NCBI RefSeq assembly: GCF_040546585.1
Contig: NZ_JBEPOC010000001.1
Span: forward strand, 3,348,001 to 3,412,000
Direction: 5' to 3'
DNA: 64,000 bases
From: Marmoricola sp. OAE513
GTDB lineage: Bacteria; Actinomycetota; Actinomycetes; Propionibacteriales; Nocardioidaceae
Below are positions 44,775 to 52,297 of this stretch, one piece after another (the first letter of the stretch is position 1; every line of letters starts with the position of its first letter). The notes beneath the pieces were generated by a model. The model worked only from the letters and a program-made list of their open reading frames with translations, made no database searches and had not been told where the DNA came from. The position numbers were made by a program, and so were the translations under genes.

Positions 44775-45161
44775 ATGAACAAGAAGTACGCACTCGCCAC
44801 TGCCGGTCTCGCTACCGCGATCGCTCTGCCCGCGTCCGTCCTGACCGCATCGCCGGCCTCGGCCGACGTCGAGCGCACCATCCGTTGCGGCGCCGCCGAG
44901 GTCGAGCTCAGCGTCGATCGTGAGAACGGCCGCTTCGAGGTCGACGGGAGCATCGACAACGCTGTGGCCGGCAGCAAGTGGCGGGTCGCCCTGCGCCACG
45001 ACGGCAAGCTCGTCACCCGGGTGAACCGGACCGCCGACTACGAGGGCGACCTCGACCTCGACCGGATCCGCCCGAACACCGCGGGCAAGGACACCTTCAA
45101 GTTCAGCGTCCGAAACCTGAGCACTGGCAAGTACTGCTCGGTGAAGGTCGTCACTCGCTGA
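44775..45161 (+). CDS. Secreted two-cysteine protein, paralogue 2
   Basis: A 128-aa protein with a clear signal peptide cleaved after SPASA-D (about residue 30). The mature domain matches paralogue 1, with Cys in TIRCGAA and GKYCSVK and the core SKWRVALRHDGKLV. An AAGGAGAAGAAG ribosome site precedes ATG 44775. The pair forms an operon ended by the terminator at 45178. More basic than paralogue 1, so they may be complementary partners. Confidence 0.7.
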   Translation: MNKKYALATAGLATAIALPASVLTASPASADVERTIRCGAAEVELSVDRENGRFEVDGSIDNAVAGSKWRVALRHDGKLVTRVNRTADYEGDLDLDRIRPNTAGKDTFKFSVRNLSTGKYCSVKVVTR

Positions 45162-45177
45162 TCCAGCAGCGCTCGAG

Positions 45178-45214
45178 GGGGCCCGATGCAGAGATTGCAT
45201 CGGGGTCCCTTTGC
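45178..45214 (+). terminator. Terminator after the secreted pair
   Basis: GGGCCCGATGCA and TGCATCGGGGTCCC form a 12-bp stem with one bulge around GAGAT, followed by TTTGCTGTT. Confidence 0.75.
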
Positions 45215-45231
45215 TGTTCTGCTGCCCGGCA

Positions 45232-45599
45232 CTGCCGAGGTGTGGTGGACCGTCGGCGCTCAGAACCGGGAGAGCTTGGTGGCTTTTGAGCCTCCCAGGT
45301 CCAAAGCGAGTGTCTTCTCATTTGTTGTGGACCGGGTCAGCTCAAACCGCTTGGCGCTGCCGAGGCGTCGTGAACCGTCGGCGCTCAGAACCGGGAGAGC
45401 TTGGTGGCCTTTGAGCTTCCCAGGTCCAAAGCGAGTGCCTTCTCATCTGTTGTGGACCGGATCAGCTCAAACCGCTTGGCGCTGCCGAGGCGTCGTGAAC
45501 CGTCGGCGCTCAGAACCGGGAGAGCTTGGTGGCTTTTGAACCTCCCAGGTCCAAAGCGAGTGTCCCCTCTCCTGTTCTGGACCGGGTTAGCTCAAACCG
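45232..45599. repeat. Three tandem copies of a 125-bp sequence
   Basis: The block containing CCGTCGGCGCTCAGAACCGG starts at 45250, 45375 and 45500, a period of exactly 125 bp with scattered substitutions (2.9 copies). The period is not a multiple of three and no frame keeps a repeated peptide, so it is non-coding. It fills the 480-bp gap between the secreted pair and the histidine kinase gene. Base composition is lower in GC than the flanks. Confidence 0.9.
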
Positions 45600-45644
45600 A
45601 GGTTGGAGTGGCTGGTTCCGAGCCTGAGTGGTTCAGAACGCGAC

Positions 45645-46943
45645 CTACGACCGCCCGAGCTCCACATCCAATCGCGCTCCGCCCAGGGACGCCGACCGCG
45701 AGAGCCGCAGCGCCCCACCCGACTCCGCGGCGATCCGGTCCACGATCGACAACCCCAGTCCCGTCGAGCCCGCACCGCTCGTACCCCGGTCCGTGACGTC
45801 GACGCCGTCGGGGAAGCCCGGCCCGCCGTCCTCGACCGTCAGCGTGACGCCATCGGTGCGCTGGGAGACCGTGACCGCGATCGCGGCGCCCTCGTCGGTG
45901 TGGCTGAAGACGTTGTCCAGGATGACGTCGACCATCGCGTTGAGGTCCTCGACGCCTATCCGGACCTCGACCGGGTCGCCGGCGTCCTGTCGGACCGTCA
46001 GCGACCGACCCTGATCCTCGGCGAGCGGCTCCCAGAACCGGACCCGTGCCACGAGAGCAGCACGGGCGTCGGTGCGCGGGTCGACGCCCTCGCGCTCGGA
46101 GCGCCGCGCCTCCCGGATGATCCGGTCGACGGTCGCCTCCAGGTCGTCGAGGTCCGCGGCGACGCGCGCCCGCTCGTCGGGGTCGCTGAGGCCATCGATG
46201 CGCAACCGCAGCGCGGTGACCGGCGTGCGCAGGCGGTGGGAGAGGTCCGAGACGGACTCGCGCTCGCGCTCCAGGAGGAGCTCGACCCGGCTGACAAGCC
46301 TGTTCAGGCCGGAGCCGAGCTCGCGCACCTCGGGCGGTCCGGAGGGCTCGACGAAGACCGGGGCCCCGGGAGCGCCCAGGGACTGGGTGCGCGAGGCCAG
46401 GTCGCGGATCGGCTGGACGAACGAGCGACCGAGCCGATCGGCCAGCACCAACGAGCCCGCCAGCAGCACCAGGCCGAGACCGGCGAGGGCCAGCCACGCG
46501 CGCCCGACCGACGAGCCGATGCCGGGGGACTTGACCAGCACGCGGATCACAGGGGTCTGCGACGGCAGCGCCGAGCTGCCACCCTGGGAGACCGGGATCA
46601 GCATCTGGGTGCCGTCGTCGACGTCGTCGACGCGCGCCTGCCCGGTACGCCGGGCGTCCGCGATCCGCGGGTCCGCGTCGGGGGCCGGGCCGACCGCGAT
46701 GCCGTCGGGGTAGAACACCGTCGTGGTGATGCCGTGGTCGCCGTTGATCCGGTCGAGGTACTGCGCGACGGTGCCCTTGTCCTGGCCGGAGACGACGGTC
46801 TCGGTCGCCTGCACCTCGAGCGCCGCACGGGACAAGCGGTCCTCGAGGGCGTAGCTGCGGACCAGCACCGCCATCGGAACCAGCATCGCGAGCAGCACCA
46901 TCGTCACGACGGCGGCGACGGTGAGGATCAGGTTCCGGCGCAC
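45645..46943 (-). CDS. Sensor histidine kinase
   Basis: A 432-aa membrane kinase. It has TM1 (about 4-29), an extracytoplasmic sensor domain (30-145), TM2 (149-168) and a HAMP region. The phosphoacceptor is His236 in SHRLRTPVTAL, and the ATPase domain has N-box DVILDNVFSHT and G-boxes GGPGFPDG and GAGSTGLGLS. It follows the response-regulator gene by one base. The flanking exported proteins suggest an envelope signal. Confidence 0.9.
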   Translation of the reverse strand: MRRNLILTVAAVVTMVLLAMLVPMAVLVRSYALEDRLSRAALEVQATETVVSGQDKGTVAQYLDRINGDHGITTTVFYPDGIAVGPAPDADPRIADARRTGQARVDDVDDGTQMLIPVSQGGSSALPSQTPVIRVLVKSPGIGSSVGRAWLALAGLGLVLLAGSLVLADRLGRSFVQPIRDLASRTQSLGAPGAPVFVEPSGPPEVRELGSGLNRLVSRVELLLERERESVSDLSHRLRTPVTALRLRIDGLSDPDERARVAADLDDLEATVDRIIREARRSEREGVDPRTDARAALVARVRFWEPLAEDQGRSLTVRQDAGDPVEVRIGVEDLNAMVDVILDNVFSHTDEGAAIAVTVSQRTDGVTLTVEDGGPGFPDGVDVTDRGTSGAGSTGLGLSIVDRIAAESGGALRLSRSASLGGARLDVELGRS

Positions 46944-46944
46944 G

Positions 46945-47631
46945 TCACTCCCCGGGCGCGGTCATCCGGACGCCGACGCCGCGCACCGTCGAGAGGTACT
47001 TCGGCTCGGCCGCAGTCTCGCCGAGCTTCCGGCGCAACCACGACAGGTGCACGTCGACGGTCTTGTCCGAACCGCCGTACGGCTGCTGCCAGACCTCGAC
47101 GAGCAGCTCCTTCTTCGTGACGACTTCGCCCGCTCGCTCGGCGAGGTGCACGAGCAGGTCGAACTCGCGGGGGGTCAGGTCGAGCTCGACCCCGTCCAGC
47201 GTCGTGCGACGGGCCGAGACGTCGATCTCCAGGCCACCCACCACCAGGGCGGTGCGCGGAGTGCGACCGCCGCCGACGCGGCGGAGCACAGCGCGGATCC
47301 GGGCCTCCAGCTGTGCCGTCGTGTAGGGCTTGACCACGTAGTCGTCCGCGCCGGCGTCGAGCGCCTGCACGAGCGAGGGGTCGTCGTCGCGGGCACTGGC
47401 GATGATCACCGGGACGTCGCTGACGGCGCGCAGCATCGAGAGCACCTGGGTGCCGTCGACGTCCGGCAGGCCGAGGTCGAGGATGACCAGGTCGGGCCGG
47501 TTGTCGAGCGCCAGGTTGAGGCCGGCCATGCCGGTCGGGGCCGAGGACACGGCGTACCCGAGCTCGCGCAGCGAACGCACCAGCAGCGGACGGATCTTGT
47601 CGTCGTCCTCGATGATCAGTACCTCGGCCAC
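46945..47631 (-). CDS. OmpR-family response regulator
   Basis: A 228-aa regulator with an acidic pocket (IIEDDD), phosphoacceptor Asp52 (VILDLGLPD) and Lys101 (VVKPYT). The C-terminal winged helix ends with RTVRGVGVRM. It is cotranscribed with the kinase. The 111 bp before its GTG carry a GCCCGAG/CTCGGGC hairpin (47650-47667) and phased direct repeats, fitting autoregulation. Confidence 0.92.
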   Translation of the reverse strand: MAEVLIIEDDDKIRPLLVRSLRELGYAVSSAPTGMAGLNLALDNRPDLVILDLGLPDVDGTQVLSMLRAVSDVPVIIASARDDDPSLVQALDAGADDYVVKPYTTAQLEARIRAVLRRVGGGRTPRTALVVGGLEIDVSARRTTLDGVELDLTPREFDLLVHLAERAGEVVTKKELLVEVWQQPYGGSDKTVDVHLSWLRRKLGETAAEPKYLSTVRGVGVRMTAPGE

Positions 47632-47680
47632 GGCCCGAGGCTACCGAGTGCCCGAGCTTGCTCGGGCGTGCAGCGCCCGA

Positions 47681-47708
47681 CTTAGCACTCCCTTAACCAT
47701 TGCCTTAG
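47681..47708. promoter_or_regulatory. Phased CTTAG-like direct repeats in the regulator/anchored-protein intergenic region
   Basis: CTTAG (47681), CTTAA (47692) and CTTAG (47704) are spaced 11 and 12 bp, between the divergent response-regulator and 47743 genes. They match the repeats before the secreted pair at 44253-44290. Confidence 0.5.
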
Positions 47709-47742
47709 CGTCCGGAGACGTCCGAACCGACACAATGGGGAC

Positions 47743-48177
47743 GTGGACAAGCGGATCGGCTACGGCATCGCCTGGGTCACCGCTACCGCCCTCGCCATCG
47801 CGCTGGGCGTCCTCGCGGTGACCACCGTCGGCGCCAGCCTGCGCGGGCGCGGACCGCTGGGGGACGAGGTGCGCGCCGAACCGGTCGGCCCGGATCAGAT
47901 CCAGACACCGCCGGCGGACGCCGTCCGGGTCAAGGACGAGATCACGGGGGACTGGGGCTCGTTCCAGGTCGAGTGCCGCGGCGTCTACGCCTACGGGCTG
48001 AAGGCAGAACCGGCGGCGGCCCAGGGCTGGCGGGTGATCAGCTACGAGCAGGGTCCCGACGACGACGTCGACGCCGTGTTCAGCGACGGCCGGCGCTCGG
48101 TGGACCTGGAGGTCTTCTGCAACCGCGGTCGTCCGACGCTGGCAGAGATCGAGCGGAACACGCTGCCGGAGACCTGA
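47743..48177 (+). CDS. Membrane-anchored extracytoplasmic protein, unknown
   Basis: A 144-aa protein: one N-terminal helix (about 7-32, GIAWVTATALAIALGVLAV), a Pro-rich linker and a small domain with two Cys (QVECRGV, VFCNRG). The GTG start follows CACAAT by six bases. Divergent from the response regulator and sharing its repeats, it is a likely member of the same regulon. Confidence 0.65.
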   Translation: MDKRIGYGIAWVTATALAIALGVLAVTTVGASLRGRGPLGDEVRAEPVGPDQIQTPPADAVRVKDEITGDWGSFQVECRGVYAYGLKAEPAAAQGWRVISYEQGPDDDVDAVFSDGRRSVDLEVFCNRGRPTLAEIERNTLPET

Positions 48178-48181
48178 GCGA

Positions 48182-49321
48182 TCAGTCGGAGCTCGTGATC
48201 TCAGCGTTGGCGAACCACCCCGACGGCCCGATCTCGGTACCCATCCGCGGCACGTACTGGTCGAAGTAGATCCGGGCGATGAGCTCGCGCCGGCTGCGGA
48301 CGTCGGCCTTGGAGAACACCGACTTGAGGTGGTCCTGCACCGTGTACGCCGACAGGTGCAGCGACGCGGCGATGTCCTTGGTGTCGAGTCCCTGCAGCAC
48401 GCGCTCGGTCACCGCACGCTCGCGCTCGGTCAGGTCGAACGCGGCGACCACCAGCGGCACGATCTCCGGCGGCCTGGCCTCGTCGATCGTGACCACGACG
48501 TCGCCGGCGACGTCGCCGCGCGGGCTCATCGGCGTCGCGTGCAGCACCAACCACATCCCGCTGCGGGAGCGGACCCGGCAGCGGGGAGGCCGGGGCGTCT
48601 CGCCCCGGGCGAACCTGCGGGCAGCGCCGACCAGGCCCGAGATGATCGCGGTCGGTGCCGTCCCCAGGTCGCTCATCATCAGGTCCGCCAGGCGCTCCTC
48701 GGCGCCGGCGCTCATCTGGTGGATCTCGTCGTTCGCTCCGATCACGACCACGGCCGGACCGGGGGACGGCAGTGCGGAGGTCTCGCCGAGGCGGGTGAGG
48801 AGCCCTCCGCGCATGCCGACCGACATGCTCTCCGAGAGCGCGGCCATCAGCTCGACGTCGCCGGCGTCGAAGCCGGCCTCGTCCTTGCCGCGGAACAGGG
48901 CGACCCCGCCCCAGACCTGACCACGGTCGCGCAGGATCACGCGGAGCTCGTCCTCGTAGGCGTAGCGCGGGCGCATGAACTCGTTGAGGCGGTAGGAGTC
49001 CGGGCTGCTGGCGCGCACGGCGGCGGCCGGCACGGCACGGTGCGCGAGCTCCTCGAACGAGGACGCCTCGCTGGTCCCGAACTCGATCAGCCCGAACTCC
49101 TCGTCGTGCTCGTCCTTGCCGTTGAGGTCGCCGAACTTCAGCGTGCCCGTCAGCAGCAGGGTGCTCGGGTCGAAGGCGCCGATGCACGCGGCGACGTGGG
49201 GGACCGCCCGGGAGATCGAGGAGAGTGCCTCGTCGAAGAACGTCTCGGCGTCCAGGCCGGCGCGCGCGACCACCTCGACGTCGCGCAGCACGCGCTGCCC
49301 GGTCAGGGTGATGGGAGGCAT
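48182..49321 (-). CDS. LuxR-type regulator with N-terminal sensory region
   Basis: A 379-aa regulator. Residues 1-300 contain GAF/PAS-like segments (VGMRGGLLTRLG, VVVIGANDEIHQMSAGAEE). The C-terminal LuxR helix-turn-helix is at about 315-370 (DLTERERAVTERVLQGLDTKDIA). ATG 49321 is taken because CAGACT lies six bases upstream and homologous coding starts there. It is divergent from the flavin oxidase gene, which it may control. Confidence 0.82.
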   Translation of the reverse strand: MPPITLTGQRVLRDVEVVARAGLDAETFFDEALSSISRAVPHVAACIGAFDPSTLLLTGTLKFGDLNGKDEHDEEFGLIEFGTSEASSFEELAHRAVPAAAVRASSPDSYRLNEFMRPRYAYEDELRVILRDRGQVWGGVALFRGKDEAGFDAGDVELMAALSESMSVGMRGGLLTRLGETSALPSPGPAVVVIGANDEIHQMSAGAEERLADLMMSDLGTAPTAIISGLVGAARRFARGETPRPPRCRVRSRSGMWLVLHATPMSPRGDVAGDVVVTIDEARPPEIVPLVVAAFDLTERERAVTERVLQGLDTKDIAASLHLSAYTVQDHLKSVFSKADVRSRRELIARIYFDQYVPRMGTEIGPSGWFANAEITSSD

Positions 49322-49491
49322 GGGAGCAGTCTGCCCGTAGTTCCGGTCCTCCGGAATCCCATATTTGTGGGGTGTCGGATCCCCAGCCCTGCCGGGCGGG
49401 ATCTCCCCGGCTCCTCGGGATGGTGGACACCGGCGGTGCCGTCGGAGGGTTCTCGTCATCGACAACGAGATCCCCCGAGGAGAACAGCACC

Positions 49492-50889
49492 ATGACGAAC
49501 ACCGTCCACCCGGTCAGCACCGGCCACTCCGTCACCCGGCTCAAGGCAGCCTGCGGCGACGTCGTCCACCTGCCCGGCACGCCCGAGTACGACCGCGGGC
49601 GGACGCCCTGGAACGTGGGCGTCGGCCAGCGTCCCGCCGCCGTCGCCACCCCGGTGACCGTCGACCAGGCGATCCGGGTCGTCCGTACGGCGGCCGCCAC
49701 CGGTCTGCGGGTCACCGCGCAGTCCACCGGGCACGCGGCGTCCGCCCTCGCCGGCCACGCGCTCGACGACGTCGTGCTCGTACGCACCGGGGGCCTGCGT
49801 GGCGTCCACGTCGACCCGGTACGCCGCGTCGCCCGCGTCGAGGCGGGCGCGAGCTGGGAGGACGTCGTCACCGCTGCTGCGGTGCACGGCCTGACCGCGA
49901 TGCACGGCTCGGCTCCCGACATCGGTGTCGTCGGCTACACCCTGGGCGGTGGGCTGAGCTGGTTCGCACGCCAGCACGGCCTGGCCGTCGAGTCGGTGCT
50001 GGCCGTCGAGCTCGTCCTCGCCGACGGGGAGCTCGTCCGGGCCGACGCCTCGCAGAACACCGAGCTGTTCTGGGCGTTGCGCGGCGGCGTCGCGGGCAAC
50101 TTCGGCCTCGTCACCACCGTGGAGCTGGAGCTCCTCAACGTCCCCGACGCTTTCGCCGGGATGCTCCTGTTCGACGTGGCCCGCGCCCCGGAGGTCCTGA
50201 ACACCTGGGCCACCTGGTGCCGCACGGCGCCGGAGGAGATCACCACGTCGTTCCGGGTGATGCGCTTCCCGCCGATCCCCGAGCTGCCGCCGTTCCTGAG
50301 CGGTCGCGCGGTCGTGATCCTGGACGGCGTCGCGCTCCTCGACGACGACGCCGCGTCAGCCGCGCTCGCGCCGCTGCGCGATCTCGGCGCGGAGATGGAC
50401 ACCTTCGGTCGGGTCCCCGCCGCCGGGTTGCTCCGGCTGCACATGGATCCCGAGGACCCGACCCCGTCGGTCGGACGTGGCGCGGTCGTCGCCGACCTGG
50501 ACGCCGCCGCGGTGGAGTCCTTCCTGGCAGCCGTCGGCCCGGGCGTCGAGACGCCCGTCTTCATGGCCGAGCTGCGCCAGCTCGGCGGTGCCCTCGCACG
50601 GACCTCGGAGACGCCCGGGGCGCTGACCGGCATCGAGGGGTCGCACCTGTGCCTGCTGCTCTCGGTGACGCCCACCCCCGAGATCGCCGCCGCCTGCGAC
50701 CAGGCGCTCGAGGGCGTCCTGGCCGGGCTCGCGCCGCACCTCGGTGAGCGGTTGTTCCTCAACTTCGCCGAGCGGTCCGTCGACCCGCGTCTCGCGTTCG
50801 AGCCGGCCGCCTGGGACCGCTTGGTGGCGGTGCGCCGCGAGGTCGACCCGACCGGGTTGTTCCTGGCGAACTTCGCGATCGAGGGCTGA
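49492..50889 (+). CDS. FAD-linked oxidase (berberine-bridge type)
   Basis: A 465-aa vanillyl-alcohol-oxidase-fold flavoenzyme. The FAD domain contains VRTAAATGLRVTAQSTGHA (the His may be the covalent FAD site), SAPDIGVVGYTLGGGLSWF and ALRGGVAGNFG. The C-terminal berberine-bridge segment ends near DPTGLFLANF. ATG 49492 follows CGAGGAGAACAG. Substrate unknown; control by the divergent LuxR protein is inferred. Confidence 0.82.
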   Translation: MTNTVHPVSTGHSVTRLKAACGDVVHLPGTPEYDRGRTPWNVGVGQRPAAVATPVTVDQAIRVVRTAAATGLRVTAQSTGHAASALAGHALDDVVLVRTGGLRGVHVDPVRRVARVEAGASWEDVVTAAAVHGLTAMHGSAPDIGVVGYTLGGGLSWFARQHGLAVESVLAVELVLADGELVRADASQNTELFWALRGGVAGNFGLVTTVELELLNVPDAFAGMLLFDVARAPEVLNTWATWCRTAPEEITTSFRVMRFPPIPELPPFLSGRAVVILDGVALLDDDAASAALAPLRDLGAEMDTFGRVPAAGLLRLHMDPEDPTPSVGRGAVVADLDAAAVESFLAAVGPGVETPVFMAELRQLGGALARTSETPGALTGIEGSHLCLLLSVTPTPEIAAACDQALEGVLAGLAPHLGERLFLNFAERSVDPRLAFEPAAWDRLVAVRREVDPTGLFLANFAIEG

Positions 50890-50897
50890 GCGGGTCG

Positions 50898-50929
50898 CCG
50901 GAGGGGTACGGCGGTCCGCACCCCTCCGG
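50898..50929. terminator. Hairpin between flavin oxidase and glnA
   Basis: CCGGAGGGGT pairs perfectly with ACCCCTCCGG around a 12-base loop, starting 9 bases after the oxidase stop. No T-run follows. It ends just before the glnA -10 and so may also influence that promoter. Confidence 0.5.
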
Positions 50930-50935
50930 AGGCCC

Positions 50936-50941
50936 TATCGT
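50936..50941 (+). promoter_or_regulatory. -10 element, leaderless glnA transcript
   Basis: TATCGT ends seven bases before ATG 50949; no ribosome site is present. Confidence 0.5.
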
Positions 50942-50948
50942 TTGCACC

Positions 50949-52287
50949 ATGGGTAAGCAGGAAGACTTCGTGCTCCGCGCTCTCGAGGAGCGCGACGTCC
51001 GTTTCGTACGGCTCTGGTTCACCGACGTGCTCGGGTACCTGAAGTCGGTGGCGATCGCCCCGGCCGAGCTCGAGGGTGCCTTCACCGAAGGCATCGGCTT
51101 CGACGGCTCCGCGATCCAGGGCTTCGCCCGGGTGACCGAGTCCGACATGCTGGCCCACCCGGACCCGTCGACGTTCCAGATCCTGCCGTGGCGGGGCGAC
51201 GGCCCGGCGACCGCGCGGATGTTCTGCGACATCACGATGCCCGACGGCTCCGCGTCGTACGCCGACCCGCGCTACGTGCTCAAGCGCACCCTGCAGTCCG
51301 CGGCGGAGAAGGGCTTCACCTTCTACACGCACCCCGAGATCGAGTTCTACCTGTTCAAGGGCGAGCCGCAGCCGGGCCACGTGCCGGAGCCGGTCGACCG
51401 CAGCGGCTACTTCGACCACACCTCGCAGAGCTCGGGCTCGGACTTCCGCCGCGAGGCGATCACCATGCTCGAGGCGATGGGCATCTCGGTCGAGTTCAGC
51501 CACCACGAGGGCGGGCCCGGCCAGCAGGAGATCGACCTGCGGTACGCCGACGCGCTCTCGACCGCCGACAACATCATGACCTTCCGCACGGTCGTGCGCG
51601 AGGTGGCGCTGGGCCAGGGCGTCTGGGCGTCCTTCATGCCGAAGCCGTTCACCGAGCACCCGGGTTCGGGCATGCACACGCACGTGTCCCTCTTCGAGGG
51701 CGACCGGAACGCGTTCTTCGAGGGCGGTGCCGAGTACCAGCTGTCCAAGACGCGGCCGCCACTTCATCGCGGGGATCCTGCACCACGCGGCGGAGATCAC
51801 CTGCGTCACCAACCAGTGGGTCAACTCCTACAAGCGGTTGATCGGCGGCGGCGAGGCCCCGTCGTACATCTCGTGGGGCCACAACAACCGGTCCGCCATG
51901 GTCCGCGTCCCGATGTACAAGCCGAACAAGGGTCAGTCGACCCGCATCGAGCTGCGCACCATCGACGCGGCCTGCAACCCCTACCTGGCGTACGCCGTGG
52001 TCCTGGCGGCCGGCATGAAGGGTCTCGAGGGCGAGTACGAGCTGCCCCGAGAGGCGGAGGACGACGTCTGGTCGCTGACCGACCGCGAGCGTCAGGCCCT
52101 CGGCCTGGAGCAGCTGCCGAAGAGCCTGCACGACGCGATCGCGGTCGCCGAGCGCTCGGAGCTCCTGGCCGACACCCTCGGTGAGCACGTGTACGACTTC
52201 TTCCTGCGCAACAAGCGTCAGGAGTGGGAGGAATACCGTGGGCAGGTCTCCGCCTTCGAGCGCGACCGGATGCTCCCGGTCATCTGA
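50949..52287 (+). pseudogene. glnA: Glutamine synthetase (GlnA2-like), interrupted by one extra base
   Basis: Type I glutamine synthetase (glutamate + NH3 + ATP). The first frame gives normal sequence to EYQLSKT (about residue 268): GFDGSAIQGF, FYTHPEIEFYLF and SGMHTHVSLF. The rest (RHFIAGILHHAAE, SYKRLIGGGEAPSYISWG, RIELRTIDAACNPY) continues one base out of phase to 52287. Removing one C at about 51753 restores a Lys-Thr-Gly-Arg-His-Phe junction and a 445-aa protein. Tyr in GEYELPREAED fits the adenylylation site used by GlnE, whose gene follows. All else is intact, so a sequencing error is as likely as a real break. Confidence 0.85.
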
Positions 52288-52297
52288 CCGACTCGCG

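Noticed and set aside
45232-45599. CRISPR array
   Set aside because: The unit is 125 bp, contiguous, with no unique spacers and no cas genes nearby.
45186-45796. Open frames through the 125-bp repeats
   Set aside because: The 125-bp period changes frame at each unit, so any repeated peptide is not maintained; these are by-products.
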